From Aquilaria yunnanensis (lineage: Eukaryota; Streptophyta; Magnoliopsida; Malvales; Thymelaeaceae): a DNA stretch of 64,000 nt. Numbering within the stretch: the first letter of the stretch is position 1; each line of letters starts with the position of its first letter. Below the pieces are notes generated by a model. That model had not been told where the DNA came from. It was given only the letters and a program-made list of their open reading frames with translations, and made no database searches. The stretch is taken from positions 92,766,893-92,830,892 of the forward strand of contig CM077594.1 of NCBI GenBank assembly GCA_039654915.1, in the 5' to 3' direction. Of this stretch, positions 1-10,139 are shown piece by piece. Made by a program: the position numbers and the translations under genes.

Positions 1-1105
1 AGTTTTGTTTCATTTAGTGAACATCACATATGCTTTACATCAGTTTAAAAATGATGAGTTGTTAAAACCGACTGTCGAAGCCATGCGGGCTAAGTGGCTT
101 CAATATTTCTCAAACATTCCACCTATCTTTTTAGTTGCTTCTTTACTTGACCCGTATGTAAAATTAACGGGCACAACAGCACTGCTTGAAGGAATTTTTC
201 ATACTTATTTAAAAATGTCTCATATAAATGTTTTGGCTATGTCTGCTTCTACTTCTGAGTACTTGCATTCTTTATACAAGTTATATTGTGAGTGGCTTTC
301 AGATAAGGTAAGATCCGAAGCTCCTCAAACCGAGCCTCCAAGGAGATCAATCTCCTCAAGATTCAACCCGACGCTCCAAATGCTCAAACGACCCCGACCG
401 ATGACATCGGGATTAGTTGAGGTCGATGACTATCTCAACACATCATTCGAGGCAGGCGATCTCGACATCTTGGAGTGGTAGAAACAAAAGAGATCAAGAT
501 TTCCAATCTTGTCGTTAATCGCACAGGAGATTTTTGTCATTCCAGTATTGACCGTCTCATCCGAGGCAGTGTTTCGTGCCGGAAAATGAGTGATAACAGG
601 AAAATGGTCAAGATTGACACCCGACGCGGTAGAAGTATGCGTGTGCAACCGAGATTGGGGCCTCGCAGCACTCCGGCAGCAAAACCAAAAGAGTTCGGAT
701 GAGGAGGTAATATCCGATACCGAGACTTGAATTTTTCTTTTTTTGAATCAAACATGTAGTTTGTATTTGATCTGATTATGCTGTTCGGCACAAATCATAG
801 GTTTCTATTATTTATCATTTCTGAAACGTTTTTGTCATTTCAAAATGTAAGGCACATTCCGATTATTTGGAAGTGCCGTTTGGCTTTTTAACTTAATAAA
901 ACTTACACCGGAGGTGGTGTTTTTTCTTAAAAATATTTATGACTTATATAATTAATAATTATTCTATTTATATATATATAACAAAAAAAAATGAAACCCG
1001 CCCCACCCCGCCGAGGCCCGGGACCGCCCAGCCTACAACCGGGCCGAGCTCGATCCTCAAGACCCAGGCCCAGGACTGGCCGATTCGACTCGGTTCCCAC
1101 CTCTA
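1..1105 (+). mobile_element. hAT transposon, 3' part (5' end outside window)
   Basis: The window opens inside a hAT-superfamily DNA transposon. It holds the C-terminal half of a degraded transposase, then about 370 bp of non-coding 3' sequence, then a GC-rich stretch from about 990 that ends in CCCACCTCTA at 1105. The reverse complement of that end starts TAGAGGTGGGAACC, the usual plant hAT inverted-repeat style, and matches the TAGGGGTGG ends of the two hAT MITEs elsewhere in the window. An 8-bp target duplication would begin at 1106, but its partner is off the left edge. Confidence 0.7.
5..730 (+). pseudogene. hAT transposase C-terminal remnant (RNase-H fold plus dimerisation domain)
   Basis: Reading one frame from position 5 gives the end of a BED/RICESLEEPER-type hAT transposase. 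First comes the DUF4413-like part of the catalytic domain (LLDPYVKL near residue 50). Next is the hAT dimerisation block (DILEW, then RFPILS, then IPVLTVSSEAVF), then a C-terminal segment resembling the TPDAVEVCVCNRDW motif. The frame is broken twice, by TAG at 479-481 where Trp is expected and by TGA at 587-589. Homology resumes in the same frame after each stop and ends at TGA 728-730. This is a dead transposase. The N-terminal zinc finger and first catalytic residues would lie left of the window. Confidence 0.8.
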
Positions 1106-1359
1106 ATGGCTTTGGTCCAGATTTGATTGGACGTGAATTTTTAATTTTTAATTTTTCTGGTTTTGAATTTGTTATTGTTATAAAAAAATATTTTCAGTTA
1201 ATATAATAGGAAATTTTGGGAAATATATTTTTGTAATATTATAAAATATAAATAAGTGGTACTAAAAATATAAAATATGCCCAATTTTAGCAATATTATA
1301 AAAATATAATTTTAGTGAAGCATAAAATATATTTTTATTTTTTTAAACACAAAAAATAA

Positions 1360-1560
1360 TTTCCAACAGTCTGGTTGTAGGAAAATTTCATCGGGTTTAG
1401 CTGTTGGCATATTTCCAACGACTATAGTTGTTTGAAAATCTTTAAACCGTTAGAAAAGTGGCTTCGACATTTGGCCATTGGAGTTTTCTAATGGCTAAGA
1501 TTCCAATGGCCGTCTGTTGGTAATACCAATGGTTGTAGAGTTGGAATTCTTCTTGGTTCA
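1360..1560. repeat. Short imperfect inverted motifs, possible decayed CACTA-like subterminal repeats
   Basis: Several CCAACGG/CCATTGG-type motifs occur in both orientations, resembling the subterminal repeats of the CACTA element at 35295-37855. No CACTA-type terminus is visible, so assignment is weak. Confidence 0.25.
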
Positions 1561-1637
1561 TGTGTATGCTAAGTTAGTCAAAAGAATAAACTTAAATTTA
1601 TGCATAGGAAAATCACGAGGTTCATAGTTCACATAAT
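1560..1637 (-). pseudogene. RPA-like OB-fold gene fragment, downstream part
   Basis: On the minus strand this reads as a short peptide containing NYEPRDFPMHKFKF. It fits the segment that follows the first OB fold in plant replication-protein-A-like (RPA70-type) proteins often linked with Helitrons. It would continue the fragment at 6453-6911 if the Copia element between them (1643-6447) were removed. Short and decayed, so it rests mainly on that continuity. Confidence 0.35.
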
Positions 1638-1642
1638 AGATT

Positions 1643-1838
1643 TGTAAAGTTTTGGGTCTATAAATTCTTGTTTATTCACAGCATCTCTTTGAGAATATAT
1701 ACAGGAATTAGTTGAGTTACAGCAAAAATATGAAACCGTATACAAGATCAACTCTAATCCTAGTAGAACATAATTATCGAATAAGTGGCCTATTCTTGGT
1801 AGGAGTCCTAGGAAGAGTCAGGAGTCATCTCCATAATA
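1643..1838 (-). repeat. Copia 3' LTR (left copy)
   Basis: Starts TGTAAAGTTTTGGG and ends CCATAATA, so the termini are TG...TA rather than the usual TG...CA. Preceded by the target duplication AGATT. Confidence 0.9.
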
Positions 1839-1856
1839 TCCCCTCTCAAGCTGGAG
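1839..1856 (-). other. Copia polypurine tract
   Basis: The plus-strand run TCCCCTCTC next to the left LTR reads as GAGAGGGGA on the element's sense strand, the expected position and composition for the plus-strand primer. Confidence 0.7.
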
Positions 1857-2309
1857 TGTGAAGCTTTGAGACTTCGAGCTTGCTTGCAAGAAGATGAAAC
1901 TGATCAGCTCCCAATGATTTAGTAAAGATGTCCGCCGGTTGTAAGACAGTTTCAAATTGTTTGGATTGAATTTTGTCCTGAACTAAATGGCAATGTATTT
2001 CAATGTGTTTAGTCCTCTCATGACATACTGGATTTGACCCAATGTGCATGGCCGCTTGATTGTCACAAAACAATTGGATTGGTTGTGGATAAGAGACTGC
2101 AAGTCTTCCAGTAGTGCTCATACCCATACAAGTTCACTAGTTGCTGATGCCATCAACCTGTATTTCGCCTCGATAGAAGAGTGTCTCACTGTGGCTTGTT
2201 TCTTTGTTCTCCAAGAAATAGGTGCATTTCCTAGTGAGGTGAAGTATCTGGTAATAAATCTTCTGGTTTGACAACAAGCTCCCCAGTCGGCGTCATAGAA
2301 GCCTTGCAA
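1846..2309 (-). pseudogene. Copia RNase H domain
   Basis: Minus-strand reading shows the Copia RNase H signature: YDADWGAC, then ISWRTKKQATV with SSIEAKYR, then [10 protein letters not shown] and [11 protein letters not shown], then the end motif PADIFTKSL. The domain is split between two frames at about 2120, so it is not translatable as one chain. It directly precedes the polypurine tract, as in intact Copia elements. Confidence 0.85.
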
Positions 2310-2587
2310 CTGAAGATCATTGTCACATGGGAAAAACAGTCATTGACCTGGTGACATCTTTATGTAACGAAGAACTTGAAATGCTGCATTAAGGTGATCA
2401 CTCGTCGGACGTTGCATGTGTTGACTAAGGATGTTGACGGCGTATGTTATGTTTGGACGTGTAACAGACAGATACAAGAGTCAGCCCACGAGATGCCTAT
2501 ATGGGGACGGATTTGGTAGGGGTTCGCTGGTTGATCGATCCAAGTGATGTTATTGCGGCAATGGAACTTTGCTTGGCTTAGCTGCCG

Positions 2588-3698
2588 TCAACCTGTTGTC
2601 TGTGAGAATGTTGAGGGCATACTTGCGTTGGCTAGCAAAAATTCCTTTGGGCCATGAGCGATTTCGATGCCTAGGAAGTATTTGAGACGTCCTAAGTCCT
2701 TAAGATGAAAGTGCGTGTGTAAGAACACTTTCACTTGCTTACATTGGGTTGTTTCATCACCTGTAATCACCATATCATCGACATACACTAGCACGGCGAG
2801 GAAATGTCCATCAACATGTTTAGTAAACAATGAATTATCAGCCTTAGTTTGGGTGAAACCATACTGATTGAGAGCCATGGAAAGCTTGGAGAACCATTTC
2901 CCGTAAAGCCTGTTTGAGCCCATATAGTGACTTCTTCAGCCTACATACTCTTTTATCCCCTGGTAGAAGGTAGCCTGGTGGAGGTGACATGTAGATTTCT
3001 TCATGGAGATCTCCGTGAAGAAAGGCATTGTGCACATCCAACTGATGCAATTCCCCTCGTTTGGCAGTGGCTATGGCGAGTATGCACCTCATGGTTGTTA
3101 ATTTCACAACTGGCGCAAAAGTCTCAGTGTAATCCAAGTCTTCAACTTAAGTGTAGCCCTTGGCCACTGAACGTGATTTATAGTGCTTAATAGATCCATC
3201 AGATCTTCATTTGAATTTGTAAATCTATCTGCATCCAACAGCCTTTTTCCCCTTGGGTAGCATACACAACTCCCATGCTTGGTTTGATTCTAGTGCATCG
3301 ACTTCTGCCTGCATGGCTTGATGCCAACATGATTTTTCCTTGGCCATGGAATAGGACTTGGGCTCAACGTCAATTAATATTGCTGCAAGGAAAACTTGGC
3401 GGCCCTTTGAGAAAGCGGTATTTGTGAGGTATATGGATAAAGGATAAGGCGTACCTGAAGAAATCATATTGGAGTGTTGAGTGGTACTAGGAAGCTCATA
3501 TGCGTAATCCTTCAAATATTCTGGTATTTGTTTCTGCCTGGTGCTCCTTCTTTGAGTGCCCAGGGACTCAACGCCTTGAGCAATTACTTCTTCTTCAGGT
3601 TCGACCATCAATCCTTCTTCATCCTTTTGAATGGTCTCGAGTAATTGTGCGACATCATGTGTGGTCAGCTTAGCGATGGATTCAGTAGAGGATCCCAT
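2588..3698 (-). pseudogene. Copia reverse transcriptase domain
   Basis: The linker and RT domain of a Copia polyprotein. The minus strand shows WHQAMQAEVDALESNQAW near 3320-3270, then [27 protein letters not shown] and SLYGLKQ, then the catalytic YVDDMVITGD with LKYFLGIEI. The catalytic aspartates of the QLDV and YVDD motifs are still present. The chain is interrupted between about 3225 and 3137 and again near 2880-2900, where it shifts frame, so the enzyme is dead. Confidence 0.88.
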
Positions 3699-3700
3699 AG

Positions 3701-4620
3701 CTAGTCTTCACCATTTCGATCATGACAAGAAAGGGCCTTCTGTAACTTATATGGGAACACATTTTCATGGAATGTGACATCCTGTGATACAAATATTTTA
3801 TGTGTCCATGTCATAAACATGGTAGCCCTTCTGATTCTGTGGGTACCCAGTAAAAACGTACGTTTGTACTCAGGGCTGGAACTTATCTTTTGGATGTAAA
3901 GGATTAATAGCGTAACATAGGCATCCAAACGTTCTTCAGTGTTCATATGTCGGGATTTAATTGAACAATGCCTCATGTGGTGTTTTTCCCTTTATGCTGG
4001 TCATAGGCAACCTATTAATGAGATAGGTTGCTGTAAGAATGCACTCACCCCAAAACTTGATTGGTAGATTTGCTGGGAACCTCAAGGCTCTAGCCATGTT
4101 CAAAATATCTCAGTGTTCCCGTGCAAGTGGTCTGGTTGACTATCCATTTTTCTTTATAAAACCTTCGCATGCTTCCTTCAATGAGTTCTGGAGCATTATC
4201 GTTTTTTACTTTTTTAAGCTTAACTCTAAACTGGTTTTCAACTAGAAAGTAGAAACTTTCTATTATATTTACGGTTTCACTCTTATTCTTCATGAGATAA
4301 GTCCAAGTGGACCTGGAAAAATCATCCACAATTGTAAGAAAATAGTGAGCTCTGCTAGTGGATGGTATACGATATGGTCCCCAAACATCTATGTGAATTA
4401 AATCAAAAGGGACTGGAGTCTTCTCATTACTTGAAGGGAAAAGTAAATGAGTTCCTTTTGCAAAGGGACAAATGGTGCATTTCTTACAAGTATCAAGAAA
4501 ATCTATGTGTGCCAAATTCCCAATACCAATAATCCTTTTGTGGGAGGGATGCCCCAATCTTTGATGCCAGAGGTCTGCCATGTCTTTACGGACTCTGATT
4601 GAATTCACCTTATCGTCGTC
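3701..4620 (-). pseudogene. Copia integrase domain
   Basis: Minus-strand translation gives the Copia integrase: a zinc-binding HHCC segment (WHQRLGHPS ... CKKCTICPFAK), then the catalytic core with HIDVWGPY and TIVDDFSR, and a degraded third block NDNAPE where most elements read SDNGTEF. After about 4090 the frame breaks, and the rest of the core and C-terminal part (3976-3701) continues in another frame. Substrate would have been the element's own LTR cDNA ends; this copy is inactive. Confidence 0.85.
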
Positions 4621-4754
4621 TCTGATGAAATAAAGTCCTCATTCCTAGTTACCTACTCCAATTAGCCTCTTTGTGGCACGGTCCTATAAGGTGCAAAAAT
4701 TTGGAAAGAATGTGGCAATGCAGTCATTGTCCTTGGTTAGCTTGCTTATAGAGA

Positions 4755-5260
4755 TCAAATCACAATTGAAGTCGGGTGCATGCAAGGTATTTCTAATAAT
4801 GAGATTATTGGAAAGAAAACATGTACCGGACCTTTCACACTTTTATAGGTTCCGTCAGGAAAACATATGTCTCGGCTAGGTATGGCCTTAAAGTTTTGGA
4901 GTTGGCTCGTGCTAGAGGTGATGTGGTTGGTGGCTCCAATGTCTAAAATCCAAGGTTTATGGTTTAGTTTCTTACCAGTGAAATTGACTGCACCTTGTCC
5001 TTTGTCCTTACCCAAAAGCTTCAGGAGTTCCTCATATTGCTCAACAGTCAAGTTGATGAATGGTGAAGGAGCTGAGTCTTCAAGTATGCATTCTTGCCTT
5101 TCGCCCCCTTCTCCACATGCGTTGGCATTTGCCTTGTTCCTTGTTCCTTTTCCTTTTGGCTCCAAATTCTTTGGGTAGCCTTTTATCTCCCAACAGTCTT
5201 ATTTGATATGTCCCAATTTATTGCAATGTCGGCATCTAGGCACGGGCTGATCATCACGGC
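4755..5260 (-). pseudogene. Copia zinc knuckle and aspartic protease domain
   Basis: A CCHC zinc knuckle begins near 5245-5200 (CRHCNKLGHIK, a stop, then DC). It is followed by a charged linker and the Copia aspartic protease motif WILDIGATNHIT near 4980-4940, whose active-site aspartate is in DIGAT (consensus D-S/T-G-A). The stop inside the knuckle would end gag early. Confidence 0.8.
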
Positions 5261-5333
5261 CTTGTGGCTTACTTTTTGTCTGTGCCACAAAGTTTCTAGG
5301 CGAGTCTAGTTCTGCCTATTGTGTGATGCTAAG

Positions 5334-6017
5334 CTACTTCTCTTCGGCAACCACCATAGTATAGATCCTATTGAGAGGAGGGAGTGGCTCCATTGCTAGT
5401 ATCTGTGATCGAACCGTCTTGAATTTCTGATCCAATCCCATTAGAAACTGATGTGCTTGCTCTTTTTCTTTTTCTACCATCCAATCCTTTGCCGCATCAC
5501 ACTTACAATTGGGCATTATAGAATACATGCCGAGTTCATCCCAAAAACCTTTAAGTTTGGTGTAGTACGCTACTACGCTTGTTGATCCTTGGCTCGCTAA
5601 TGTAATATTCTTCCTCAATTTGTGGGCTCTTGGTTCATTGGAATGTCCAAACCTTTCTTCCAAATCACGTCACAAATCTAATACCAAATCGTGGTATGCT
5701 ATGGAGTCGTGCAAACCAATGCTCACTGAATTCATCAGCCATGCGAGAACCAATCTGTCGTACTTGTTCCACGCCAACAACTCCATCGTGTTCCTTTCAT
5801 GCTTGAGCAAGCTTTCGTCCATAAAGCCCACTTTGTTTTTGCTTTGTAAGACATTGAGGATGGACCTTTTCCACCTTGGGTAGTTGTTTTCGTTGAACAG
5901 AGAAGGAACAAGAGGAGATGTGGTATAATCCACCGATGTGAGGAAAAAAGATGAGCTTGGATCTTGGAAGAAGCTAGCGGTAGAAACCATTGAAGAGAAG
6001 GAAGAACTTGTCGACAT
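5334..6017 (-). pseudogene. Copia gag (UBN2-type) with internal stop
   Basis: Gag polyprotein N-terminus, starting at the Met at 6017. Visible blocks are LFNENNYPRWKRSI (the NYxxW substrate-like motif), LVLAWLMNSVS, LEERFGHSN and GLDQKFKTVRSQIL, all typical of plant Copia gag. One in-frame TGA at 5670-5672 splits the ORF. Homology continues in the same frame down to 5334, so the stop is a single point lesion. It lies about 240 bp inside the 5' LTR. Confidence 0.85.
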
Positions 6018-6237
6018 CTTGCAAATTCGGATCTAATGATCTAATACCATATTAAAGCGTCCAACCTAAAACCAATTGACTATAAGTGGAGAGGCTTCAT
6101 CACTATATAAAGCTTTGACTTATGCCCTTTTCTTGGCCATGTGGAATTTTCCCATTTAACACGCCCCCTCACATGTAGGCTGCTTTAGCTCTATCATGTG
6201 GGTTATTTTTTGCAATGGCTAGAGCAGTTTTTTGAAC

Positions 6238-6251
6238 ATATTCTGATACCA
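6238..6251 (-). other. Copia primer-binding site (initiator Met tRNA)
   Basis: Directly inside the right LTR the minus strand reads TGGTATCAGAAT, matching 10 of 12 positions of the TGGTATCAGAGC site complementary to plant initiator tRNA-Met. This fixes the right LTR as the 5' LTR. Confidence 0.85.
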
Positions 6252-6447
6252 TGTAAAGTTTTGGGTCTGTAAATTCTTGTTTATTCACAACATCTCTTTG
6301 AGAATATATACAATAATTAGTTGAGTTACAGCAAAAATATGAAACCGTATACAAGATCAACTCTAATCCTAGTGGAACATAATTATCAGATAAATGGCCT
6401 AGTCTTGGTAGGAGTCCTGGGAGGAGTCAGAAGTAATCTCCGTAATA
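6252..6447 (-). repeat. Copia 5' LTR (right copy)
   Basis: 196 bp, starts TGTAAAGTTTTGGG and ends CCGTAATA, followed by the target duplication AGATT at 6448-6452. Confidence 0.9.
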
Positions 6448-6452
6448 AGATT

Positions 6453-6911
6453 TGTGTATTATGAGTAAGGTGAATCATAAATTGGTGTGTATTTACGATC
6501 TAGTAAGTCTGTTTTTTTTTAAGAACTGTGAAATTCTTAAAAATATACATATTTCCTCCACTAAGCTTTGCTTTAAACTTATATGCCAAAAATTTTTTTA
6601 CAGACATATGAATTGTCACATCTTGCACATGTAAACCAAAGACATAGTAGTCAATAATAAATATGAACATATATTTATAGTAAGGAGAAAACGATAAGTT
6701 ACAAAATTTAGTAGAATGGAAAGGAAAAGAAAAATAATGCATTCTCATCCACAAGAACAAAATTTGTATTGATAAATTGGTCACATTTTCCAAAATTTGA
6801 AACATTCCATAAATAACACACTCTTACTTGAATAGTCCAGTCAGTCATTTCAAAAGACAATTTCTCCAATTCAACAATTTTGTCGGGAGATTGTCCATTG
6901 TATGAATTCAA
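6453..6911 (-). pseudogene. RPA-like OB-fold gene fragment, upstream part
   Basis: Minus-strand translation gives LEKLSFEMTDWTIQVRV, then NTNFVLVDEN. After an AT-rich intron-like gap comes HMSVKKFLAYKFKAKLSGG with MYIFKNFTV. This is the first OB-fold layout (TDWTIKVRV ... VDE ... IHAxVKK ... Y-I-xNFxV) of plant RPA70-like proteins, many of which travel with Helitrons. The chain runs up to the Copia insertion site and appears to resume beyond it at 1637-1560. There is no intact ORF. Intact members bind single-stranded DNA. I saw no convincing Helitron end. Confidence 0.5.
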
Positions 6912-7094
6912 ATACTATGAAATTAAAAAAAATAAGAAAATCTATCAATCTTTTTAAATAATTACCTTATGTTGGGAAGAATTTAAAAATATTAATTAGT
7001 GAAGAAAATAAGAAAGGTAGCAAGAGATGAGAGGAAGAAATGAAGTGAATGAATGATAATATTGAATGTGTGTAGCGAGCAAGTGTCAAAAAAG

Positions 7095-7096
<2 letters not shown>

Positions 7097-7159
<63 letters not shown>
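7097..7159. repeat. (AT)n microsatellite
   Basis: Uninterrupted AT dinucleotide run of about 63 bp. Confidence 0.98.
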
Positions 7160-7161
<2 letters not shown>

Positions 7162-7189
7162 AGTTGATTGGACAATACCATTGAAACTA

Positions 7190-7840
7190 AATAAATTTTT
7201 AATGAAAGCATTCGAATGGACCTAAGTATTAATTATTACAAATAAATTCTGAAATTAATGTTATAAATATACTATAAAGTTAATGTTAAAGGAAATAGTC
7301 TTAAGGAAATTGGATAAATAATATTAATACTATTGAAATCAAATAAAATTGTAGTCATAACATTTTAATGGAAATTAAAGCTACTAAATCATAACAAAGT
7401 GATGGAATCTATTTAAAATAATTGATTAAGGGTCAATATTATTAATGAGCCATTCAAAAAGGAACAAAAAGTAGTGGTGTTTTATTATACTAAGAAGATA
7501 GAAATTTAAATTCAATTACTAAAATATATAAAAAGTTGAAGTTTAAAGGCTCTCTACTGTGACACAAAGAGCTTACTAAAAATTATATTTCAAAATCTAA
7601 AATTTAAAGTTATGACTATATGAGGACTTAAATTATTAAACAATACAAATACACTATGGAATTAATAATAAAAGAAGTAGCCTTAGGGAAATTAGTGAAT
7701 TTTAGAGTGAATGTTATATAAGTACCCAGGTATTAATTATTGTAAATAAATTCTGAAATTAATGCTACAAATTTACTATAAAGTTAATAGTAAAGGAAGC
7801 AGTATTGAGAAGTAGGTAAATTTCCCCTATATATATATTG
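7190..7840. repeat. Diverged internal direct repeats, AT-rich
   Basis: A segment near 7215-7325 (core AAATAAATTCTGAAATTAAT then ACTATAAAGTTAA) recurs near 7730-7830, with a third weaker copy near 7640-7695. No coding potential. Probably the remains of an old duplicated or terminal-repeat element. Confidence 0.5.
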
Positions 7841-8479
7841 AAGTGTATTTTTTTAACGTGCGCTTACTCAAGAGTCAAGTGTCAAGACTCAGGTAATTAG
7901 TTTGGGAATGGTGGTTTTAGCTTAATTTTGGAGGCCCAAATGTTAGTCCAGACCAATCTTAGGGCTTTGGCCCAAAGGCTGAGGATGTCTCTCGTCAACT
8001 TGAGCCCATATTCCTAGCTCTAGTCTGGTGACACGACTTACTTCGTTGAATCCTAAACATGTTCAACTTCTAAGTTCTTCTGTCAAGACCGTCCCGACAC
8101 TGCCACTGAATCTATCCAAGAGATATTACTTGAGCTACTGATTTTTTGTTTTCTAGATAAAGAATCAAACATGATTTCCCCCCACATTGCTAAAAAATCT
8201 CAGGTGAAGGTTTCCAAGTGGTTCGGTAAGCATTTCACTGCCCCTACCTATGTTCCGATTTTCAAACCTAGGATAATAGTTTGGGCATGATTTGGCAGGG
8301 CGATTTTTCTATGATGAGAAAAGTTAATGAGTCTGATCAATCTTTAAATTGAGGAGAACTTAAGGCATTTTTTTGGGAAAAGACCCTTAATGTGTTTAGT
8401 TCTAGAAAATTTTCTAATTTTTCTAGAAAGTTTTTTGAAAATTAGAAAATGAAAAAAAAAACATGTTTAGTTAAATATT
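7841..8479. other. Non-coding stretch, no gene recognised
   Basis: Mixed-composition DNA without a supported ORF, RNA gene or repeat end. A poly-A-rich stretch lies just before the MITE that begins at 8480. Confidence 0.5.
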
Positions 8480-8996
8480 GGCCTAAAGCCCCTTTTTGTT
8501 CCCTGAACTTTTTCAACTTATACCTTTTGTCCTGTGAACTTTGACTCGGTTCGACTTGCCCCTCAAATCTTGCAAACTGAGATCTTGTATTCCCTTGGCC
8601 CAATTAAATGAACAATGAGTACTAAAATGAAAATAAAAGAAAAATTGAAGGGCTAACTAAATCATTTGTCCAATTGTTGACTCTTGTAAGGAAACAATAA
8701 AAAGCTTTAATACAAATTTATAGGTGAAAACAAGGGAAAAATGAGTAATCTTAAATGTAAAACTGAAACCTTTGTGCTTATTATTTGCTTATAAGGGTCA
8801 ACCAATGGATAAATGATTTAGTTAACTATTCAATTTTATTTTTATTTTTATTTTAGTATACGTTCTCTATTTAACCCGATTAAGAGGTAAAAGATCCCAA
8901 TTTATAAAATTTAAGGGATCAGTCGAATTGAGTCAAAGCCCAAAAAATAAAAGGTTCGAGGTGGAAAAGTCTAAAAGCCAAAATGAGCTTTAGGCC
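8480..8996. mobile_element. Mutator-type MITE with 10-bp target duplication
   Basis: A 517-bp non-coding inverted-repeat element. It starts GGCCTAAAGCCCC and ends GAGCTTTAGGCC, flanked by the perfect 10-bp duplication GTTAAATATT (8470-8479 and 8997-9006). The length of the duplication points to the Mutator superfamily. It sits just upstream of the GC-rich probable 5' leader of NRPB7. Confidence 0.8.
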
Positions 8997-9039
8997 GTTA
9001 AATATTTTTCTTTTTTTGGTTTTTTGGATAACTATTTTT

Positions 9040-9390
9040 CAAGTTAGCAAAACTAGGATTTAGTGGTTTTCCAATTTTCCCGAAAACAAAAACGCACCGG
9101 GCGCTCTCCCGATCGCGAGTCGCAATTCCTTCGAGGAGCGCCGTCGACCTTCTCCTCTCCGCACCAGACGTCGGCACCTTCAACATTCTTCCCCTTCGTA
9201 CCACGTACAATCCCTCTTTGTCTCTCTCTTTCACTCCGCCCTGCCTCCTCTCGATTGTAACTCTCTTTGAATTTTCGTTCTCAATGTGATTGGATTTGCT
9301 CTAAGATAAGGTCAGAGACGAAGCTCGACGCCGCATCTTGTTTAATCCAGTCTCTCCAAGGTGATTGGATTTTCATTTTCAAGGTATTGG
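9040..9390 (+). promoter_or_regulatory. Probable NRPB7 transcription start and 5' untranslated exon
   Basis: This is an island of higher GC and CT-rich sequence (TCTCTCTCTTTC near 9220) in AT-rich DNA, typical of a plant 5' leader. Candidate splice donors follow (AAGGTGATTGG near 9358, AAGGTATTGG near 9382). The next coding sequence on this strand is the NRPB7 start at 13135, so it most simply represents a leader exon joined across a long 5'UTR intron. That link is inference; an independent transcript is the alternative. Confidence 0.45.
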
Positions 9391-9654
9391 GTTTCTACGT
9401 TTTTCCCCATTTTTTATTGTTCATATGGGAGTCGGTCTTTGTTTATGTGGAATTGTTGGATTTGGGTTGTAGTTTATCACTGGTTTATAGAGTTGCCATT
9501 CTAGTTTTGCTCTGGTTTTTGGGGTCTAACTATTGAATTGCCGGCTGGAAACAAATAATTGGTGTAGGTTTTCATCAGAATGGTGTTGATCTTTTGTGGT
9601 GATTTGGGAGTGTCTCTTGTGTTTCTTGCTTTGGTGTTTGTGTCTGTGGCGATT

Positions 9655-9960
9655 TTATTTGGTATTCTGCATTTTGTCGATCATGTTGCTAGCAATGTTG
9701 AAAGTATCAGCACTTGCCATACTTGCAGGAAATAAGTATCTGGATTGTACTTTTGCACTAGGGGATAAATTTAGCAGAGATACCAGTATCTTGAACCCAA
9801 GCTTTTGGTAATCAAGAGGATAGCCATAAGTTTCAAGGAACAATTTTCCGAAGAACCGTATACTATACCCTTTTGGGTGTTGCTTTAATACACGTCTCAC
9901 AAGCTTTTGGCAATCAGATAATATCTCACTGCTGGATCGACATGAGGAGTTATTTTTTGA
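9655..9960 (-). pseudogene. OST-HTH/LOTUS-domain gene fragment
   Basis: The minus strand encodes a peptide with RRVLKQHPKGYSIRFFGKLF, then ETYGYPLDYQKLGFK, then SLLN and SAKVQSRYLFPAS. The pattern of a basic helix, PKGY, a Y/F-G-xPLDY turn and KLGFK-x-LxSLL matches the OST-HTH/LOTUS winged-helix domain, which in plants occurs with NYN RNase domains. No start codon, partner domains or introns are present, and upstream residues are in another frame, so it is a stray fragment. Members bind RNA or G-quadruplexes. It lies antisense inside the probable NRPB7 leader intron. Confidence 0.5.
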
Positions 9961-10138
9961 AACTCTAGCAGGAACACCAGAATGAGGAACAACATGAAAC
10001 TTTTCTCTCCCATATGTTCCTTCCGCAAATTACCCTTTGATTGAGACTCCAAAAATATAGGTCTGAGGGCATTGGTAGTAGAACTACCTGTACTGTAACT
10101 CTTCTGCATTCTGTTGATCATGTTGCTAGCAATGTTGA
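9665..10138. repeat. 37-bp direct repeat bracketing the LOTUS fragment
   Basis: A 37-bp sequence (core GATCATGTTGCTAGCAATGT) occurs at 9665-9701 and 10102-10138 with 35 of 37 identical positions, 437 bp apart, on both sides of the LOTUS-like fragment. Confidence 0.85.
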
Positions 10139-10139
10139 T

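Larger units (their letters stand above)
1643..6447 (-). mobile_element. Copia LTR retrotransposon, complete structure, decayed coding
   Basis: A 4.8-kb Ty1/Copia element read on the minus strand, flanked by the perfect 5-bp duplication AGATT (1638-1642 and 6448-6452). The two 196-bp LTRs differ at about 14 positions by eye (about 93% identity), so the insertion is not recent. Coding order on the minus strand is gag, zinc knuckle/protease, integrase, reverse transcriptase, RNase H, which is diagnostic of Copia. Every coding domain carries frameshifts or stops. The element landed inside an RPA-like gene fragment in the same orientation. Confidence 0.92.
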
